Of a DNA stretch of 64,000 nt, positions 37,100 through 48,600 are shown piece by piece. The DNA is from Cyprinodon diabolis (lineage: Eukaryota; Chordata; Actinopteri; Cyprinodontiformes; Cyprinodontidae), in the NCBI GenBank assembly GCA_030533445.1, contig CM060081.1:38901611-38965610 (forward strand), read 5' to 3'. Below the pieces are notes generated by a model. It searched no databases, was not told where the DNA came from, and was given only the letters and a program-made list of their open reading frames with translations. Position 1 is the first letter of the stretch; each line of letters opens with the position of its first letter. Made by a program: the position numbers and the translations under genes.

Positions 37100-38415
37100 G
37101 ACTATGCTGTAATTGTACTTGATTAGTCATAAAAAACCCTACCTGACCTAAATATCATGTAAGGAGAGTCACTACGCCCAACAATTAAGGCAAACTACGG
37201 GTCACTAGTAGAACAACGTGGCTTTCTTGATAACTCAGCAATGCTCCATCCATATTATCTCAATGCTATGGTGGAGTTATGTAATAATGCATGCAAATGT
37301 GGCTTCGAAGTGTGGAGAGCATATACTGTACTATAAATAGACATGTTGTTAATGATGCTCACATCTAGGTTAGAAATCCTTTTTATGTCAGGTAAATGTA
37401 ATATTCAAAATATTTGTATTTTTTTGTTTTGTTAGCTGTAAGCCATTTTGATCAAAGTTAACAGGAAGAAATGCTTGAAATAGAACTGTTTTTTTAATGT
37501 AGGTAATTAAAACATGAAAAGTGCTTACATTTGTTTTTGTTTTTTTGGGGGGAGGGGTTCTATGAGGAGTGCAGTGTGTGTGGTTAGTGAGCATGATGTT
37601 TGCTTCCTGAAGAGGCTCTAATAGTCGCAGGTTTGAAACGTAGACGATGACTTCTGGTCCCTGAGCTGCTCAATATGTGCAGCAAAATGTGTCAAGTGAA
37701 TTAAAATGAGAGGACACATTTTATCACCATAGGGCAATGAAGGAATCATAAAATGACAAAGAGAAAGTAGAACAGGGTTAGAAGAAGTATGCACTGCTGT
37801 GCAGAAAAAAGTCCAAGAAAAGCCCCATTTTTGTCTTTCAAACCCATCTGCCTTTCTTTTTAGCACAGAAGTCCCTAAACCAAAATGAGATTTGGTGTTT
37901 TTACACACATATGTGTTGGTATTCAGTCAATTTTATGTAGCAGATTATGTTGCCTGTAGAAGTCCTGGATAATAAACAACACGACAATACTGTTCCAGTA
38001 GAAACCCAGAAAATGCATTTTCTTAAATGGACATTTTTTTCCATTTATATTAGTTTTAGAATTCCTCTGAATAAATGCATGAGATAAATCTAAGGTTATT
38101 TGCTGATGTTTTTTTAATAAATATCCAGGCAGGTTATTGTTGAGAAGAAGAATGTTGCACCCCATAATCACACAGGTAGATGTTTGAGGAAGCAACAGTT
38201 TGTTAGCGCTAAAGGAAAGCAGTTAGGTTAGTTACCACACTGCTTAGTTTATAAATCACAATCTTGATATTAGCAATTCAAATTTGGGACCTGGAGACCC
38301 CCCCACCCCCACCACCAATAAACTGCAGAAAAAGCATCACATTCTGAGTCCTATACCTGCCTATATTTGTTCAAGATAACTTTTTTACAGCCGTCAATCT
38401 AAAGTTTCTAAAGCC
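37100..38415. other. Intergenic AT-rich sequence, nothing recognised
   Basis: No gene or named repeat is supported up to the target duplication of the LTR retrotransposon. A C-rich run lies at 38299-38317. Confidence 0.45.
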
Positions 38416-38420
38416 TATTT

Positions 38421-38916
38421 TGTCAGGACTCAGTTCTGCTGGCCCTGCTTTTTTTTTTCCTCTGCTCTCTCCACAGGTGACGGCAATTGACAGGTGGGTG
38501 GGGTGCGCACTCCTGCCGCGTGTTCAGCGGCGCTGAGCTGCACTATAAGATCAGCACTCTGACAGCAGGAGGATGCCAGAGTATTAACCGTAGTTGGTAT
38601 GCTTCAGTGGCCTCAGTCTCCAGACCGACCAAACCTTTTCTAAGCTCGTGCTCTTTGTGTCTCCCAGGTTCAAGCTTGTTTCTCCCGTGGCTCTGGCGAA
38701 GTGGAGCAGCCTGTCTGCCTCAGCTCGTTTTTCTGGCTCAGATGATCCTCCGTCTCAGACTCCTGGATTTCCACGCGGCTAACCTGGTCCGCCGAATCGG
38801 GCCGTGGAAGGACCCCCTTCGGATCTGTCTGGTTCCCCCTGCTGCCTCTGGATTCGGCCAGCGCCGCTCGGACCCAGCCTGCGCCCTCCTCCATCAACAG
38901 AGCTAGGTCCACTCAG

Positions 38917-38950
<34 letters not shown>

Positions 38951-39218
38951 CCGGTTCCCAAGCCTTAGTGGTAAGCCGGCGCGTCACATCCTCTTCTTCT
39001 CCCTTTGTTTTTACTTTACTCCGTTAATTATTCTCTACCTTGTTTCCTAGATTGTTCGTGTGTCCGCTCGAGTGATTCCCCTAGCGAACACCTCTTCTGG
39101 TGATCGTTCCCTAGAGGATTTGCGGATTATTATTTTCTTTTTCAATAAACGATTAATCTGCTTCCTGTGTACCGGTGTGATCTGCATGTGGGTCAGACAT
39201 TTCAAACCAACCATGACA
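38421..39218 (+). repeat. 5' LTR
   Basis: U3 holds a TATA box (TATAAG, 38544-38549), the predicted start of R is 38575, and AATAAA is at 39144-39149, giving a long R of roughly 590 nt and a short U5. It contains a run of 32 C (38917-38948) and lacks a 25-bp segment present in the 3' LTR. Confidence 0.95.
38544..38585 (+). promoter_or_regulatory. LTR core promoter and predicted self-primer
   Basis: TATAAG is followed 31 nt later by GCCAGAGTATT (38575-38585), the exact complement of the primer binding site at 39223-39233. Transcription would be expected to begin about here. In Tf1 the first 11 nt of the RNA fold back to prime reverse transcription. The 3' LTR has the same arrangement (43641 and 43672-43682). 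Confidence 0.8.
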
Positions 39219-40217
39219 GAAGAATACTCTGGCCAGACAGACCCAGCAGACACTTTGGTTAGGGCGCTAAACGCCCAACAGGATAAGATTCGGGGGTTAA
39301 AAACGGTAGTTCGTTCGATGCAGGATCAGTTTCAGGGTTTCGCCGCTCAGCTTAATCTGCTGACGGCCGCGCTCACTGCCGGTCCTGAACCTGCCGCTCC
39401 TGAACCTGCCGCTCCCGCCTTGCTGAACCCCGCCTCCGACTCAGCGTCAGCTGATGCCCCTCCACTGATCCCTGAGTCTTTCTCTCCCAGCCCAGATAAG
39501 TTCTCGGGGGATAGTGGGGATTGTGGAGGTTTTCTTTTTCAGTGCTCTCTTGTTTTCAACCAGTCACCTCGACTTTATGCTCAGGATTATGCCAAGATAG
39601 CTTTTATTTTAAGTTTATTGACCGGGAGAGCATTAAGATGGGCTGAGTCCCACTTTCCCGACTGTCAGAGTTTTGGTTGTACTTTCTCAGAGTTTCTTAG
39701 TGAATTTAAGATGGTTTTCGCTGCTGATTCCGATGAGGTGCAGGATTCACGTCGGCTTCTCGCCCTCAGGCAACGAGGGAGGCGTGTTGCAGATTTTGCC
39801 GTTGAGTTTTGCACGCTCGCGGCCGCAGCGGGCTGGGAACAGCGTGCTTTAAAAACGGTGTTTTTTCTGTCTTTGGATGATCCTTTAAAGGACGAACTCG
39901 CTCCCCTGGAAGAACCGGCGACCCTTAATGACATGATAACTTTGGCCATTCGCTTAGACAACCGTATTAGGGGTAGAAGCCGGGGCAGGGGGGATAGGCC
40001 GCTTCCACCTAGGCCATTTAACCCGGATCGCCCTCCAACCCCATCCGCGACCGCTCCACCTTCACCTCCGGAACCTATGCAGTTGTGCCGTTTAAGGCTC
40101 TCTCCTGAGGAGAGACAGAAGCGTATGGATGCTAAATTGTGTATCTATTGCGCCTCCCCAGACCACTTTGTTAGCACCTGCCCTGAACGGCCAAAAGATC
40201 AGGTCCGCCGGCAGTAG
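39213..40217 (+). CDS. Gag polyprotein of the chromovirus, 334 aa
   Basis: Capsid/nucleocapsid protein that packages the element RNA. I start it at the ATG in the last six bases of the 5' LTR (MTEEYSGQTDPADTL); an upstream in-frame ATG at 39060 lies within the LTR and adds translation without family character. There is a coiled-coil-like N-terminal segment (residues about 10-50), a Pro/Ala-rich linker, a retrotransposon capsid domain (about 85-235, with FLFQCSLVFNQSPRLY and ALRWAESHF), an Arg-rich segment, and a CCHC zinc knuckle CIYCASPDHFVSTC (C-X2-C-X4-H-X4-C) near the end. It stops at TAG 40215-40217; pol follows in the same frame. Confidence 0.9.
   Translation: MTEEYSGQTDPADTLVRALNAQQDKIRGLKTVVRSMQDQFQGFAAQLNLLTAALTAGPEPAAPEPAAPALLNPASDSASADAPPLIPESFSPSPDKFSGDSGDCGGFLFQCSLVFNQSPRLYAQDYAKIAFILSLLTGRALRWAESHFPDCQSFGCTFSEFLSEFKMVFAADSDEVQDSRRLLALRQRGRRVADFAVEFCTLAAAAGWEQRALKTVFFLSLDDPLKDELAPLEEPATLNDMITLAIRLDNRIRGRSRGRGDRPLPPRPFNPDRPPTPSATAPPSPPEPMQLCRLRLSPEERQKRMDAKLCIYCASPDHFVSTCPERPKDQVRRQ
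39223..39233 (+). promoter_or_regulatory. Primer binding site of self-priming type
   Basis: AATACTCTGGC, four bases after the 5' LTR, is perfectly complementary to 11 nt at the predicted RNA 5' end (38575-38585). No TGG-type tRNA primer site follows the LTR. The site lies within the gag coding sequence. Confidence 0.8.
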
Positions 40218-43200
40218 TGGAGAACCCGGCGGGCCGATCCAAGATCTCTCCAACTTCTCCGCGGCTTAGTTGTTACTCCGCAAAGAACATTTAAGTTATC
40301 CGCCCTGCTCGACTCGGGGTGCGACTTTAATTTAGTTGATCAATCCTTTGTGCACCAGGCTCGACTTGAGACTGTTCCTTTGAGTTCTCCTCTCAGGGTC
40401 TCCGCTGTAAATGCCGGAGCTCTCCCACAAATAACACACCGAACGAAGCCTCTTGAGCTAGTTGTTTCAGGTAATCACCGTGAACAGATTTCTTTTCTCG
40501 TGTTCCCTATTCAACATTCTCCGTTGGTTCTGGGCTTCTCTTGGTTGCAGTCGCATAACCCGCAGATTAACTGGATCGACCGACGTGTCGAGTCATGGTC
40601 ACCTAACTGTTTATCGCGCTGTTTGCATGCAGCTGTGCCGACCAGCCTAGCCTCCGGTTTTCCCTCAGCCGAGATCGGTCCTGAGGATCTAGAACTGATG
40701 CCAGTCCAGTATCAAGACCTTCAAAGGGTTTTCAGCAAATCACAGGCCTGTTTGCTACCTCCCCATCGCCCCTATGACTGTGCTATCGAGCTGTTACCCG
40801 GCGCTCCCCTACCGATCAGCAGGGTCTATAATATTTCTCAAACCGAAAGGCAAGCCATGGAGAAATATATTAACGAGTCGTTAGCCGCTGGCCTTATTCG
40901 CCCCTCGTCTTCTCCCCTAGGGGCAGGGTTTTTCTTTGTCGGAAAAAAGGACGGGTCCCTACGTCCGTGCATTGATTACCGCGGGTTAAACGCCATTACC
41001 GTTAAGAATAAGTATCCCCTACCGCTCCTCTGCCCTCGAACCGGTACAATCGGCCACTGTCTTTACAAAGTTAGATCTTCGCAACGCTTACCACTTGGTA
41101 CGGGTCCGCCAGGGGGATGAGTGGAAAACGGCCTTCAAGACCCCCATTGGTCATTTCGAGTACCTAGTGATGCCGTTCGGCCTGTGCAATGCCCCCTCAG
41201 TTTTTCAGGCCCTCGTGAATGATGTCCTCAGAGACTTCTTGAATGTTTTTGTTTTTGTTTATCTGGATGATATTTTGATTTATTCCCGTGATCTGGCTGA
41301 ACATCAACTCCACGTTCATCTTGTCCTCCAGCGCCTCCTGGAGAACAAACTATTTGTTAAAGCAGAGAAATGTGAGTTCCACAAATCCTCGATTAGCTTC
41401 CTTGGGCTCATCCTTGAAGGGGGACGCGTTCGTCCCGATCCAGATAAGATTAAGGCTGTCCGTGACTGGCCCATTCCTCAAAACAGAAAGGAGCTGCAGC
41501 GTTTTCTTGGCTTCGCCAATTTTTATAGACGTTTTATTCGCAGCTACAGCCAGGTCGCCGCCCCCCTTCATGCACTCACCTCTGTTAAAGTCCCCTTCCA
41601 GTGGAATCCAGAAGCTGAAGCAGCCTTCAGTTCCCTTAGGGCAAGATTCTCCCAGGCACCCATATTGATTCACCCCGATCCCAAGAAATAATTCACAGTT
41701 GAGATTGATGCCTCTGACACTGGTGTGGGCGCCGTGTTGTCTCAACAGTCTGATCTGGACCAAAAGCTTCACCCCTGTGCTTTGTTTTCTCGACGTTTGT
41801 CTCCAGCAGAAAGAAACTATGACGTGGGGGAAAGAGAGCTCCTGGCTATTAAACTCGCCCTTGAGGAGTGGCGCCATTGGCTGGAAGGTTCCGAGCAACC
41901 TATGCAGATCTGGGCTGACTACAAGAACCTCGCCTACTTACAAACAGCTAACCGCCTCAACCCCAGGCAAGCACGTTGGTCACTTTTTTTTTCTCGGTTT
42001 AATCTAACCATCTCTTACCGCCCCGGGTCCAAGAACCAGAAGCCAGATGCATTATCACGCCTGCACTCCCCACCGGACTCCGAAGAGGAACCAGCCCCCA
42101 TTCTGCCACCCTCCTGCACCTTCGGGGGCCTCAAGTGGGAGATCGAGAATCTAATCTCTCAAGCCCAACAGTCGGACCCGGACCCAGGTGACGGCCCCCC
42201 TGACCGTGTCTATGTTCCAGCCTCTGTGCGTTCCCAGGTTTTACAATGGGCCCATTCTGAGAAGTTTTCTGCCCACCCCGGGGTTCACCGCACCAACTCC
42301 TTTCTCTCCCGTCACTTCTGGTGGCTCCACATGTCCCGCGACGCTAGAGACTTTGTCCGCTCCTGTCCTGTCTGCTCCCAAAACAAGGATTCCAACAGAC
42401 CCCCTGCCGGTCTCCTACAGCCTCTTCCAGTTCCTGAACGCCCCTGGTCCCATATCGCCCTAGACTTCGTTACTGGTCTTCCCTCAAACGGTTTCACAAC
42501 CATCCTCACGATCATAGACCGCTTTTCTAAGGCTTGTCACCTCATCACTGTGCGTAAGCTCCCATTCGCCCTACAGACGGCCCAGCTCCTGGTTCGACAT
42601 GTTTTCCGCCTTCATGGTATCCCCCAGGACATCCTGTCTGACCGTGGTCCACAGTTTGTTTCCAAGGTCTGGAAGGAGTTTGCTTCAGCCCTGGGGGCCA
42701 GGTATACCCTCACTTCTGGTTACCACCCGCAGACCAACGGTCAGACGGAGCGGATTAACCAGGAGCTGGAGGCCGCTCTCCGCTGCCTCACATCTTCAAA
42801 TCCATCAGATTGGAGCAAATACCTACCCTGGATAGAGTACGCCCACAACACCCATGTTTCCTCCGCCACCGGAGTCTCTCCTTTTGAAGCCTCCCTAGGC
42901 TACCAGCTTCCCCTGTTCCCCTCTGAAGAGAAACAGATTGCGGTCTCCTCTGTCCATCACCACATTCTCCGTTGCAGACACTTTTGGTCTCAGACTATTC
43001 AGGCTCTCCAAAGAACGGCGGAGCAGAACCGTCGATTCGCCGTGTCCCGGCACCCCAATACCATCCCGGTCAGCGGGTCTGGCTCTCTACCAGAGATCTC
43101 CCTTCCCGTTCCTCTCACCGAAAACTATCCCCCCATTTCTCTGGACCTTACGAGATTATCTCCATCGTCAGTCCCTCTACAGTCCGTCTCCGTCTCCCAT

Positions 43201-43505
43201 CCCACTCTAGAGTTCACCCCACGTTTCATGTTTCCCGAATTAAGCCCGTCCTCTCTAGTCCCTTGTGCCCTCCGGCCGAACCCCCTCCAACCGCCCAGGA
43301 CCTCCGGGGATGCCGGATCCGTGGGATCGTGGACTCCCGTCGCCGGGGTAGAGGTTTCCAATACCTCTTCGACTGGGAGGGCTGCGGTCCCGAGGACCGG
43401 TCATGGGTTCCCGGTTCCTGGATCTCTGACCAGTCGCTCCTCCAGTCCTTCCAGTCCTCTCGTCCCTCCACGTCTTCCTCTGGGTCCCCAGGTGGTGACC
43501 GTTGA
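40218..43505 (+). pseudogene. Pol polyprotein of the chromovirus, interrupted
   Basis: Order: aspartic protease ([12 protein letters not shown], Asp codon 40311), reverse transcriptase ([18 protein letters not shown] near 40940; active site YLDD at 41260-41271), RNase H ([13 protein letters not shown] near 41702), integrase with zinc-binding HHCC (about 42240-42380) and DDE core ([23 protein letters not shown]), then a chromodomain (about 43318-43470, [15 protein letters not shown]). Breaks: it follows gag in frame after TAG 40215; the frame shifts at about 41025-41030 before the [10 protein letters not shown] region; TAA at 41689-41691 at the start of RNase H; a second shift at about 43035-43060 before the GQRVWLST region. 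The catalytic motifs themselves look conserved, so decay is recent or the breaks are sequence errors. Confidence 0.93.
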
Positions 43506-43516
43506 GGGGGGGGTGG
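43504..43516 (+). promoter_or_regulatory. Polypurine tract
   Basis: GAGGGGGGGG-type run with one T directly before the 3' LTR, the usual plus-strand primer position. It overlaps the end of the pol frame. Confidence 0.8.
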
Positions 43517-44322
43517 TGTCAGGACTCAGTTCTGCTGGCCCTGCTTTTTTTTTTCCCTCTGCTCTCTCCACAGGTGACGGCAATTGACAGGTGGGTGGGG
43601 TGCGCACTCCTGCCGCGTGTTCAGCGGCGCTGAGCTGCACTATAAGATCAGCACTCTGACAGCAGGAGGATGCCAGAGTATTGACCGTAGTTGGTATGCT
43701 TCAGTGGCCTCAGTCTCCAGACCGACCAAACCTTTTTTAAGCTCGTGCTCTTTGTGTCTCCCAGGTTCAAGCTTGTTTCTCCCGTGGCTCTGGCGAAGTG
43801 GAGCAGCCTGTCTGCCTCAGCTCGTTTTTCTGGCTCAGATGATCCTCCGTCTCAGACTCCTGGATTTCCACGCGGCTAACCTGGTCCGCCGAATCGGGCC
43901 GTGGAAGGACCCCCTTCGGATCTGTCTGGTTCCCCCTGCTGCCTCTGGATTCGGCCAGCGCCGCTCGGACCCAGCCTGCGCCCTCCTCCACCGGTCAGCT
44001 GTCGGAACCTCTCCCTCAACAGAGCTAGGTCCACTCAGCCCCCCCCCCCCCCGGCCGGTTCCCAAGCCTTAGTGGTAAGCCGGCGCGTCACATCCTCTTC
44101 TTCTCCCTTTGTTTTTACTTTACTCCGTTAATTATTCTCTACCTTGTTTCCTAGATTGTTCGTGTGTCCGCTCGAGTGATTCCCCTCGCGAACACCTCTT
44201 CTGGTGATCGTTCCCTAGAGGATTTGCGGATTATTATTTTCTTTTTCAATAAACGATTAATCTGCTTCCTGTGTACCGGTGTGATCTGCATGTGGGTCAG
44301 ACATTTCAAACCAACCATGACA
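43517..44322 (+). repeat. 3' LTR
   Basis: Matches the 5' LTR over its whole length except three substitutions, one extra C near the start, a 25-bp segment at about 43991-44015, and a C-run of 14 rather than 32. Followed by the target duplication TATTT. Confidence 0.95.
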
Positions 44323-44327
44323 TATTT

Positions 44328-45480
44328 TAGGCTTGTTTTAAATAACTATCTGCATTTTATTAACATTTATTTTATATCTTTACCTTGATTTCTAAATACT
44401 TGAACCCTTCTTTTAGATCAGTATCAACAGATTTTCTGATGTGAGATTCTCTTTCCTGAATATTTCAGTACAATATTCTTATTGATTTTACCTTTTTTTT
44501 AAGGAGGTGTAGGTGAATTACTTGCAGATTTGATTAAAAAAAGATATCAATAGTTTTAATGGCTATATAATACTCTTACCTTCACAGTTATATGGAAGTC
44601 AAAGATGTGCATTCTTTGTGGCTCCACAGCAAGAACAAACTGGTGAGAAATGGCCTCCCTACTGCGTAGATGAATGTAGAGCAATAGGTTAAGAATTCGT
44701 TATTTTGATGACGCTTGCTATAAGGTCTGTGTGTAGGATTTCGATCCACTTGAGAAACTTATTACTAATGCAGCCCAGAGTAACATTGATTAGATATGGT
44801 CAATTAATTCTGTTTAAGGCTTGTTAAGCATCCAATTATAAACCTGCAGTAAAGCAGCTCACTATGTGAGGCATTTAGATGATATAGATTTTATATAAAA
44901 TATATTAGAATTTACTGATATATTCATGTCTGCAGCAAATGACTGATCAGCAATGGGGGGTTTTTGTAATAATAATTTTGGGGGGGGGGGGTTTGCATCA
45001 GAAAGATCTGAAAGTTATGTACCTAAATAAAGCACTTTCATTTAAAATACATTTAATTTAGACAACATTAACTGCTAATGAGGTCAAATAAATAAAAACA
45101 GGAGATAGGATAAGGTGACATTATCAGAATGTCATTTATTGTAAATATCAGAAGCATTTTAATAAATGACTTACGTGATTCCCTTTCTTACATATACAAG
45201 GCTTGTTCCTCATCTAACACATCTGCGACTTTTATCCATGAGAAAAGTCAAGATGTGAGATTAGGTGGCTCTGAGGGATGTTGAGGGATAGTTCTTAATC
45301 TAAAGTCAATAACGAGTTATTATGATGGCATAAGGAGCTGAGATAAATGCTGTAAAAATATGGCACAAGCCAGATCATAAACAAAAAAAAGAGGATCTAA
45401 AGCACTCATTGTACACTGGTACCGCTTGTGATTATCTTTGAGCCGTTTGTACTTTTACACTCCCTCTCTTTCTCACTGCC
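44328..45480. other. Intergenic sequence upstream of the uroguanylin-like gene
   Basis: AT-rich with a G-run at 44980-44991; no gene or named repeat. Proximal regulatory sequence may lie toward the end. Confidence 0.45.
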
Positions 45481-45488
45481 AGGTGTGT

Positions 45489-45540
45489 GTTAATACATCA
45501 CTTAACAATATGTGCCAATATGTGCTCAGGCTTTATAAAG
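45489..45540 (+). promoter_or_regulatory. Core promoter of the uroguanylin-like gene
   Basis: TATA box TTTATAAAG at 45532-45540, about 76 bp before the start codon. A GTTAAT half-site (45489-45494), compatible with half of an HNF1 site, lies about 40 bp upstream, comparable to the guanylin promoter. Use of the half-site is inferred. Confidence 0.6.
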
Positions 45541-45615
45541 AGTCTGCAGAGGAGCTCAGAGATCAGAGAAGAAACGCTGCTTTAAACTAAGAGTTATCTT
45601 GAATCGTCTGAAAAA

Positions 45616-48600
45616 ATGAGGGTCCTCGCTATAGTCCTTGTTTTGGTGCTGTGTGTGTGGAGGGGAGCTCTGAGTGTGCAGGTCAAGGTAGGTCAGAAAT
45701 GCAGATTTATTTGATTTTAAATTATTTTTCTTAATCTAATCTAGTTTGCACTTTTTAAAATATAATTTCAGTTCAAAATGCTGCAAATTGTACTAAATAG
45801 CCTTCAGGTCTTTTAATGTAATTTGAAAAACCGAAATGTTTTGAGGGAAATTGTAAAGAAGTCTTTCTCTAACTTTCTGCATGTAGAAGGTTTGGTTGTG
45901 CAACACATTTATTATACCTACAACCTTTTCTGGGACATTCCTCTGCAGGTTGGGGACAGGAGCTTTCCCTTAGAGGCGGTGAGGGAGCTGAAGGAGCTAA
46001 TGGAATTGGAAGACGGCCTCAACCCCCATCTTGCAGAGACAAGCACTGCTGCAGTGTGTGCCCACCCTCTCCTGCCTCAAGTCTTTCGCCCAGTGTGCCA
46101 AGGGAAGGGCGCAGGAATAGTTTTCTCAAGACTAGGTAAGGAAAGGATGCTGTTTATTTAGGATAATCATAAAATGCTCTTTTCGATAAGCTTCAAGTAA
46201 TCTATATTTTGACCCATATGCAAAAAATTGGTCTCACGACAGAGTGATGAAGCTCTCACATAGAAGTTATTCTAGCAACTGTTAGATAAATAGATAAATA
46301 ATCAATTATATATAAGTAGGTTTTTATAAGTATGTTCAGAAAGACATGCTATATGTCTGAATCTCATCACACTTTGCTCATATAATGTTTTAATCAATGT
46401 TATGATCATTTTAAAATAGAATCCATGAAAACCAACTTTATAATCCAGAACCAAGCATATTTATGGAAAATATAAATGCAATTTACAGAAGGATTTACCC
46501 ACAGATGTGGATAAAGTACAAATTGAAAATATTATTATAAATCTGGCACGTAAAAGGTTTAAAAGGCAACCTCCTTTAATAACTTTCAAATTTTAAGGAT
46601 CGTCCTATAAAAAGAAAAAAAAGGTCCATGTCTTTACTGACATTTGTTAAAACATTAACTATAAAAATGGTTATGCCCTGTTATTTCTTACATAACATGT
46701 TAGAAATAACTGGTTATAACATGTGGGGGGAAAATGAATCTGTGTAACAAACTACACACCTTCAAATCCCACATTTAAACGGGAAAGCAGAGGATTTTAT
46801 ATTCTGGAGAATTAGTTTCCATAATGCCAAAATTGAAATAGATCAGCAATGACTTTAGGAAAATAGTTTATGTCGTCTATTAATCTATAGGAAAATCAAA
46901 CAAATTGTTAACAAGTAAAAACAAAACATTTAGGAGGGTTTGCAATCTTCCTATAGGAGGAGATTCAAGCAAATGTCACAATGTGCAAAGCAGAGGGAGG
47001 CTGAAAAAAGTTGTTTTATTAGCGAGAATATCAAATGTTAGTGCTGAATGGTAAAGTTATTTAAAAGAATCTATAACATCAAAATAATGCCAGAAAAATG
47101 CATCTGAGTGAAGTGCAAGACTCACCAGACAAATTAACAACAGAGATATTTGGTTTTAACAAGTAGTCCTCTGTTTGGTAAAAAACAAACAAAAACATAA
47201 ATTGTAACAACACTTATAAAACTGAATTTTTATTCAATCTGCTGTACCCCAGGACCACATCAGTCTGGAGTAATTAGTCAACCTTGCACATTAAAGTACT
47301 TTAAATTATAATGTAGTGTTTTTTTTTCAGCAGCTCAAACTTAGTCAAAGTGTCATGCAATATGACACAAAGCTGGAACAACAGCAGCACAACGGAGTCG
47401 CTGTTATGGTTCAGTCAAAGTCCAAACCTCACCCACAATCAAATTTAATTGTCCTACATAAATGAACACCCACAAACCTCAATAAACTGATGCAAAGTGG
47501 TACAAAAACAATGTGGTAAAATTATTTCACACATATGAGTTTAAAACCTCGCTCTGAAATTTAGGCTGTGTCTGAACATCCGCCCTAACCCTTAAATCCC
47601 TACATATATAGTATATAAAGGACTATATGGTGGGCTTTATAGTAAACTTAGTTAGCTGACCGTTCGGACAGATGATCACTATTATTTCGCTCCCATCAGT
47701 CACGCGACTCCGCCTCCCCACACAGTGTCTTCGCCATCTTTGTTATTTGTCGCAGCTATCAAATCCCAACAAATCCCATGATGGGATATATCCCATTCCG
47801 GGATATATCTGCTCCTCTAGTGACAATGGATGATCACTACTTTTCAAGGTGTATTGTAGTAAATTTTGAGTCCACTACTTTTTCATCCACTAGACATTCG
47901 GACACTCATCTAAAATGGCATAAACCTTATATAGGGACTATATAGTGCCCTATATAAGGGTTAGGGCGGACATTCGCACAAAGCCTTCATTTTACAATCA
48001 GCTGAATCCACGGTGTACTTATTGTCTTTTTTGTCTTCATACTTTTCATAATATAATGGTGTTTTGGAGCCTCTTCTGAGAATTTTACACACAGTAAAAA
48101 AGATTATCCAGAACAGAACCCTGTAAAGGCTGGATCACTTTTATGTCCCTGCTTTATGACAGTCAAACATAGGGCTTCAAAGAGTTTCCACTTTTCATTT
48201 ACCCCGACTGTATCATGCTTTTATTATGTTGGATGTGGTAGTTTGGGGAAAATTGCTTAAATACCAATATTCACAATGCAATCTTTATTTTTTTTTACGT
48301 TGAAATCAATAAAATCAAGTGCAGTTCCTAAAATGTTAAATGTGTATCGTATAGACAACTGGCATTTTGAAACACACGAAACACTTAATTCTTATGTTTC
48401 TGTAGGAAAAAACATAACATCTGATTTTTGAGAATAAAGTAAAGATCTACTTCTGAGAGTAACAGATTAATCCTTAGTTTTATCACTGAGGCTCAAACTC
48501 TCCTTAAGAGTCTAGGTTAGATTCAGAACACAGGGATGCACTTTGGTTAGTTTACTTAAATGGTTCCCTAGAGTTCACAGTTTACACAGTTTATAATCTA

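Larger units (their letters stand above)
38421..44322 (+). mobile_element. Complete Ty3/Gypsy chromovirus LTR retrotransposon, 5.9 kb
   Basis: Two LTRs (798 and 806 bp, each TGTCA...TGACA) enclose gag, protease, reverse transcriptase, RNase H, integrase and a C-terminal chromodomain, with no env. The target duplication is TATTT (38416-38420 and 44323-44327). Domain order RT-RNaseH-IN places it in Ty3/Gypsy (Metaviridae); the chromodomain after integrase makes it a chromovirus, and the priming arrangement fits the Tf1/sushi group. LTRs differ by three substitutions, one C indel, a 25-bp indel and the length of a C-run, so it is a young insertion. Pol is interrupted by an in-frame stop after gag, two frameshifts and one further stop, so this copy should not make a working polyprotein. 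Confidence 0.96.

Noticed and set aside
38487..38906. 139-residue frame, repeated at 43584-44072
   Set aside because: Both copies lie wholly inside the LTRs (U3/R); repetition comes from LTR identity and not from a duplicated gene.
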